Assembly (NCBI GenBank): GCA_050252545.1
Contig: JBFWKS010000100.1
Location: forward strand, 1-13,007
Reading direction: 5' to 3'
DNA: 13,007 nucleotides
Origin: Patulibacter sp050252545
Lineage (GTDB): Bacteria; Actinomycetota; Thermoleophilia; Solirubrobacterales; Solirubrobacteraceae
Part shown: positions 11,797 to 13,007 of the stretch, one piece after another
Layout: every line of letters begins with the position of its first letter
Position numbering within the stretch: the first letter of the stretch is position 1
Program-made: the position numbers and the translations under genes
The notes under the pieces: model-generated
The model's database searches: none
Seen by the model: only the letters and a program-made list of their open reading frames with translations
Told to the model about the DNA's origin: nothing

Positions 11797-13007
11797 ATGA
11801 CCGAGGACCAGCTGCCGGAGACGGCGTCGGTCGGCGACGCCCCGACCGAGGCCGTCGACCCGACCGACCCGCGGTGGTTCACCAACCGCGAGCTGTCGTG
11901 GGTCGACTTCGACCGCCGGGTGCTCGAGCTCGCCGCCGATCCCCGGCAGCGCCTGCTGGAGCGGGTGAAGTTCGCCGCGATCTTCGCGTCCAACCTCGAC
12001 GAGTTCTTCATGATCCGCGTGGCCGGCCTGCACGCGAAGGTGTGGGCGGAGAACCGGCGCCGCGGCCCCGACGGACGGGTGCCGGACCAGGAGATCGACG
12101 CGCTCCGCGAGCGTCTCGCCCCGTTGGTGGCCGAGCACGCGCGCCTCGTCCTCCACGATCTGGGCCCGGCGCTCGTCGAGCACGGCATCCGGATCGCCCG
12201 CCACGACGAGCTGAACGACGCGCAGCGCGAGGAGCTCGCCACCCGGTTCGAGAAGCGGATCTACCCGGTCCTGACGCCGCTCGCCGTCGGCCTGGGCCGG
12301 CCGTTCCCGTACATCTCGAACCTGTCGCTCAACCTCGGCGTGCTCGTCCGTGACCCGGACACCGGGCAGACGGTGTTCGCCCGGATCAAGCTGCCGACCG
12401 AGGTCGTCGACCGGCTCGAGGCGGTCAGCGGCCCTGCACCCTCGGGCGACGACGAGGCGACGGAGCAGGTGCTCGTCCCGCTGGAGGAGATCGTCGAGGC
12501 GCATCTCGACAAGCTCTTCCCGGGGATGGAGATCCTCGACCGCGGCATGTTCCGGGTCACCCGCGACGCCGACTTCGAGATCTCCGACGAGGCCGACGAC
12601 GTCAAGCGCGCGCTCGAGGCCGAGCTGCGCAACCGCCGGTTCGGCGAGATCGTCCGGGTCGAGATCGACGCCGACGCGAGCGAGGCGCTGCGTACCGAGA
12701 TCGTCGAGCAGCTCGGCGTCGAGGAGCGGATGGTCTACGACATCCCGGGCACCCTCGACCTGACCTCGCTCTGGCAGCTCGTCAAGCTCCCGGGCCACAA
12801 CGAGCTGCTCGACGAGCCGTGGCGGCCGGTCACGCGTCCGCAGCTGCGCGACCGCGACGACGAGCCGTCGTCGGGCGTGCTGGCGGCGATGCGTCGCGGT
12901 GACGTCCTGGTCCATCACCCGTACGACAGCTTCAAGACGTCGGTCGAGCGGTTCGTCGAGCAGGCGGTGGCCGACAGGGACACGCTCGCGATCAAGATGA
13001 CCGTGTA
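11797..13007 (+). CDS. ppk1: Polyphosphate kinase 1 (3' partial)
   Basis: The first 403 codons of polyphosphate kinase are present; the window ends before the stop. The enzyme reversibly moves the terminal phosphate of ATP onto polyphosphate. Seen: the N-terminal domain start FTNRELSWVDFDRRVLELA (28-46), the ATP-contact motif SNLDEFFMIRV (65-75, Asn66 matching E. coli Asn45), the middle domain with LTPLAVGLGRPFPYISNLSL, FRVTRDADFEI, and the start of the catalytic region HHPYDSF (373-379) followed by the characteristic LAIKMTV at the window edge. The phospho-accepting histidines of the C-terminal domains lie beyond the window, so an intact active site cannot be confirmed. The ~27-residue acidic N-terminal extension is variable in the family. 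ATG 11797 is chosen for its GAGGAG site; ATG 11776 would add 7 residues. A -10-like TAGGCT suggests a promoter separate from the ABC genes. Confidence 0.95.
   Translation, partial: MTEDQLPETASVGDAPTEAVDPTDPRWFTNRELSWVDFDRRVLELAADPRQRLLERVKFAAIFASNLDEFFMIRVAGLHAKVWAENRRRGPDGRVPDQEIDALRERLAPLVAEHARLVLHDLGPALVEHGIRIARHDELNDAQREELATRFEKRIYPVLTPLAVGLGRPFPYISNLSLNLGVLVRDPDTGQTVFARIKLPTEVVDRLEAVSGPAPSGDDEATEQVLVPLEEIVEAHLDKLFPGMEILDRGMFRVTRDADFEISDEADDVKRALEAELRNRRFGEIVRVEIDADASEALRTEIVEQLGVEERMVYDIPGTLDLTSLWQLVKLPGHNELLDEPWRPVTRPQLRDRDDEPSSGVLAAMRRGDVLVHHPYDSFKTSVERFVEQAVADRDTLAIKMTV

Noticed and set aside
11746..12918. Minus-strand 390-residue open frame opposite ppk
   Set aside because: It mirrors the polyphosphate kinase coding strand, which has unmistakable motifs.
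1..13007. CRISPR arrays, transposases, integrases, att sites, tRNA or rRNA genes
   Set aside because: Looked for and not seen on either strand; repeats present are short and irregular.

Overview
The window is very GC-rich, with third codon positions almost entirely G or C. It lacks Shine-Dalgarno sequences in front of most starts and has -10-like hexamers packed directly against start codons. Together these suggest a high-GC actinobacterium. Thermoleophilia/Solirubrobacterales is my best guess, made from sequence feel and not from a marker-gene comparison. Codon usage is uniform, and I see no insertion sequence, phage gene, tRNA, rRNA or CRISPR array. It reads as chromosomal core and envelope-related DNA.

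Positions 1-5546 (+) form an envelope or glycan block. It starts with a 5'-truncated integral membrane acyltransferase made of two acyltransferase-3 domains joined by a Pro/Ala/Gly-rich linker. A class I SAM-dependent methyltransferase follows, then, 4 nt later, a polytopic GT-C-type glycosyltransferase-like protein. Positions 5693-6841 (+) hold an aldo/keto reductase-fold protein that appears to lack two of the four catalytic residues. A strong hairpin terminator at 6957-6982 separates it from the convergent minus-strand genes.

Positions 7011-8839 (-) read from right to left: a calcineurin-like metallophosphoesterase, an unrecognised 198-residue protein coupled to it by an ATGA overlap, and a cysteine-free ribosomal protein S18 with an Arg/Gly-rich tail. 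A perfect 14-bp inverted repeat sits in the divergent intergenic region (8840-8942). To its right (+) are a NeuD/PglD-type sugar acetyltransferase (8943-9602), then an ABC-2 exporter pair, ATPase and permease, also joined by ATGA (9743-11562). After a 234-bp spacer comes the first 403 codons of polyphosphate kinase 1 (11797 to the window end).

Functionally, the left block plausibly decorates a cell-surface polysaccharide or glycolipid by acylation, methylation and glycosyl transfer; the NeuD-like enzyme could contribute to similar chemistry. The rest is housekeeping: translation, phosphoesterase, export and polyphosphate. I found no convincing new multi-gene system. The best leads are the double acyltransferase, the degenerate aldo/keto reductase, the S18 tail, the recurring leaderless-type starts and the divergent-promoter inverted repeat.
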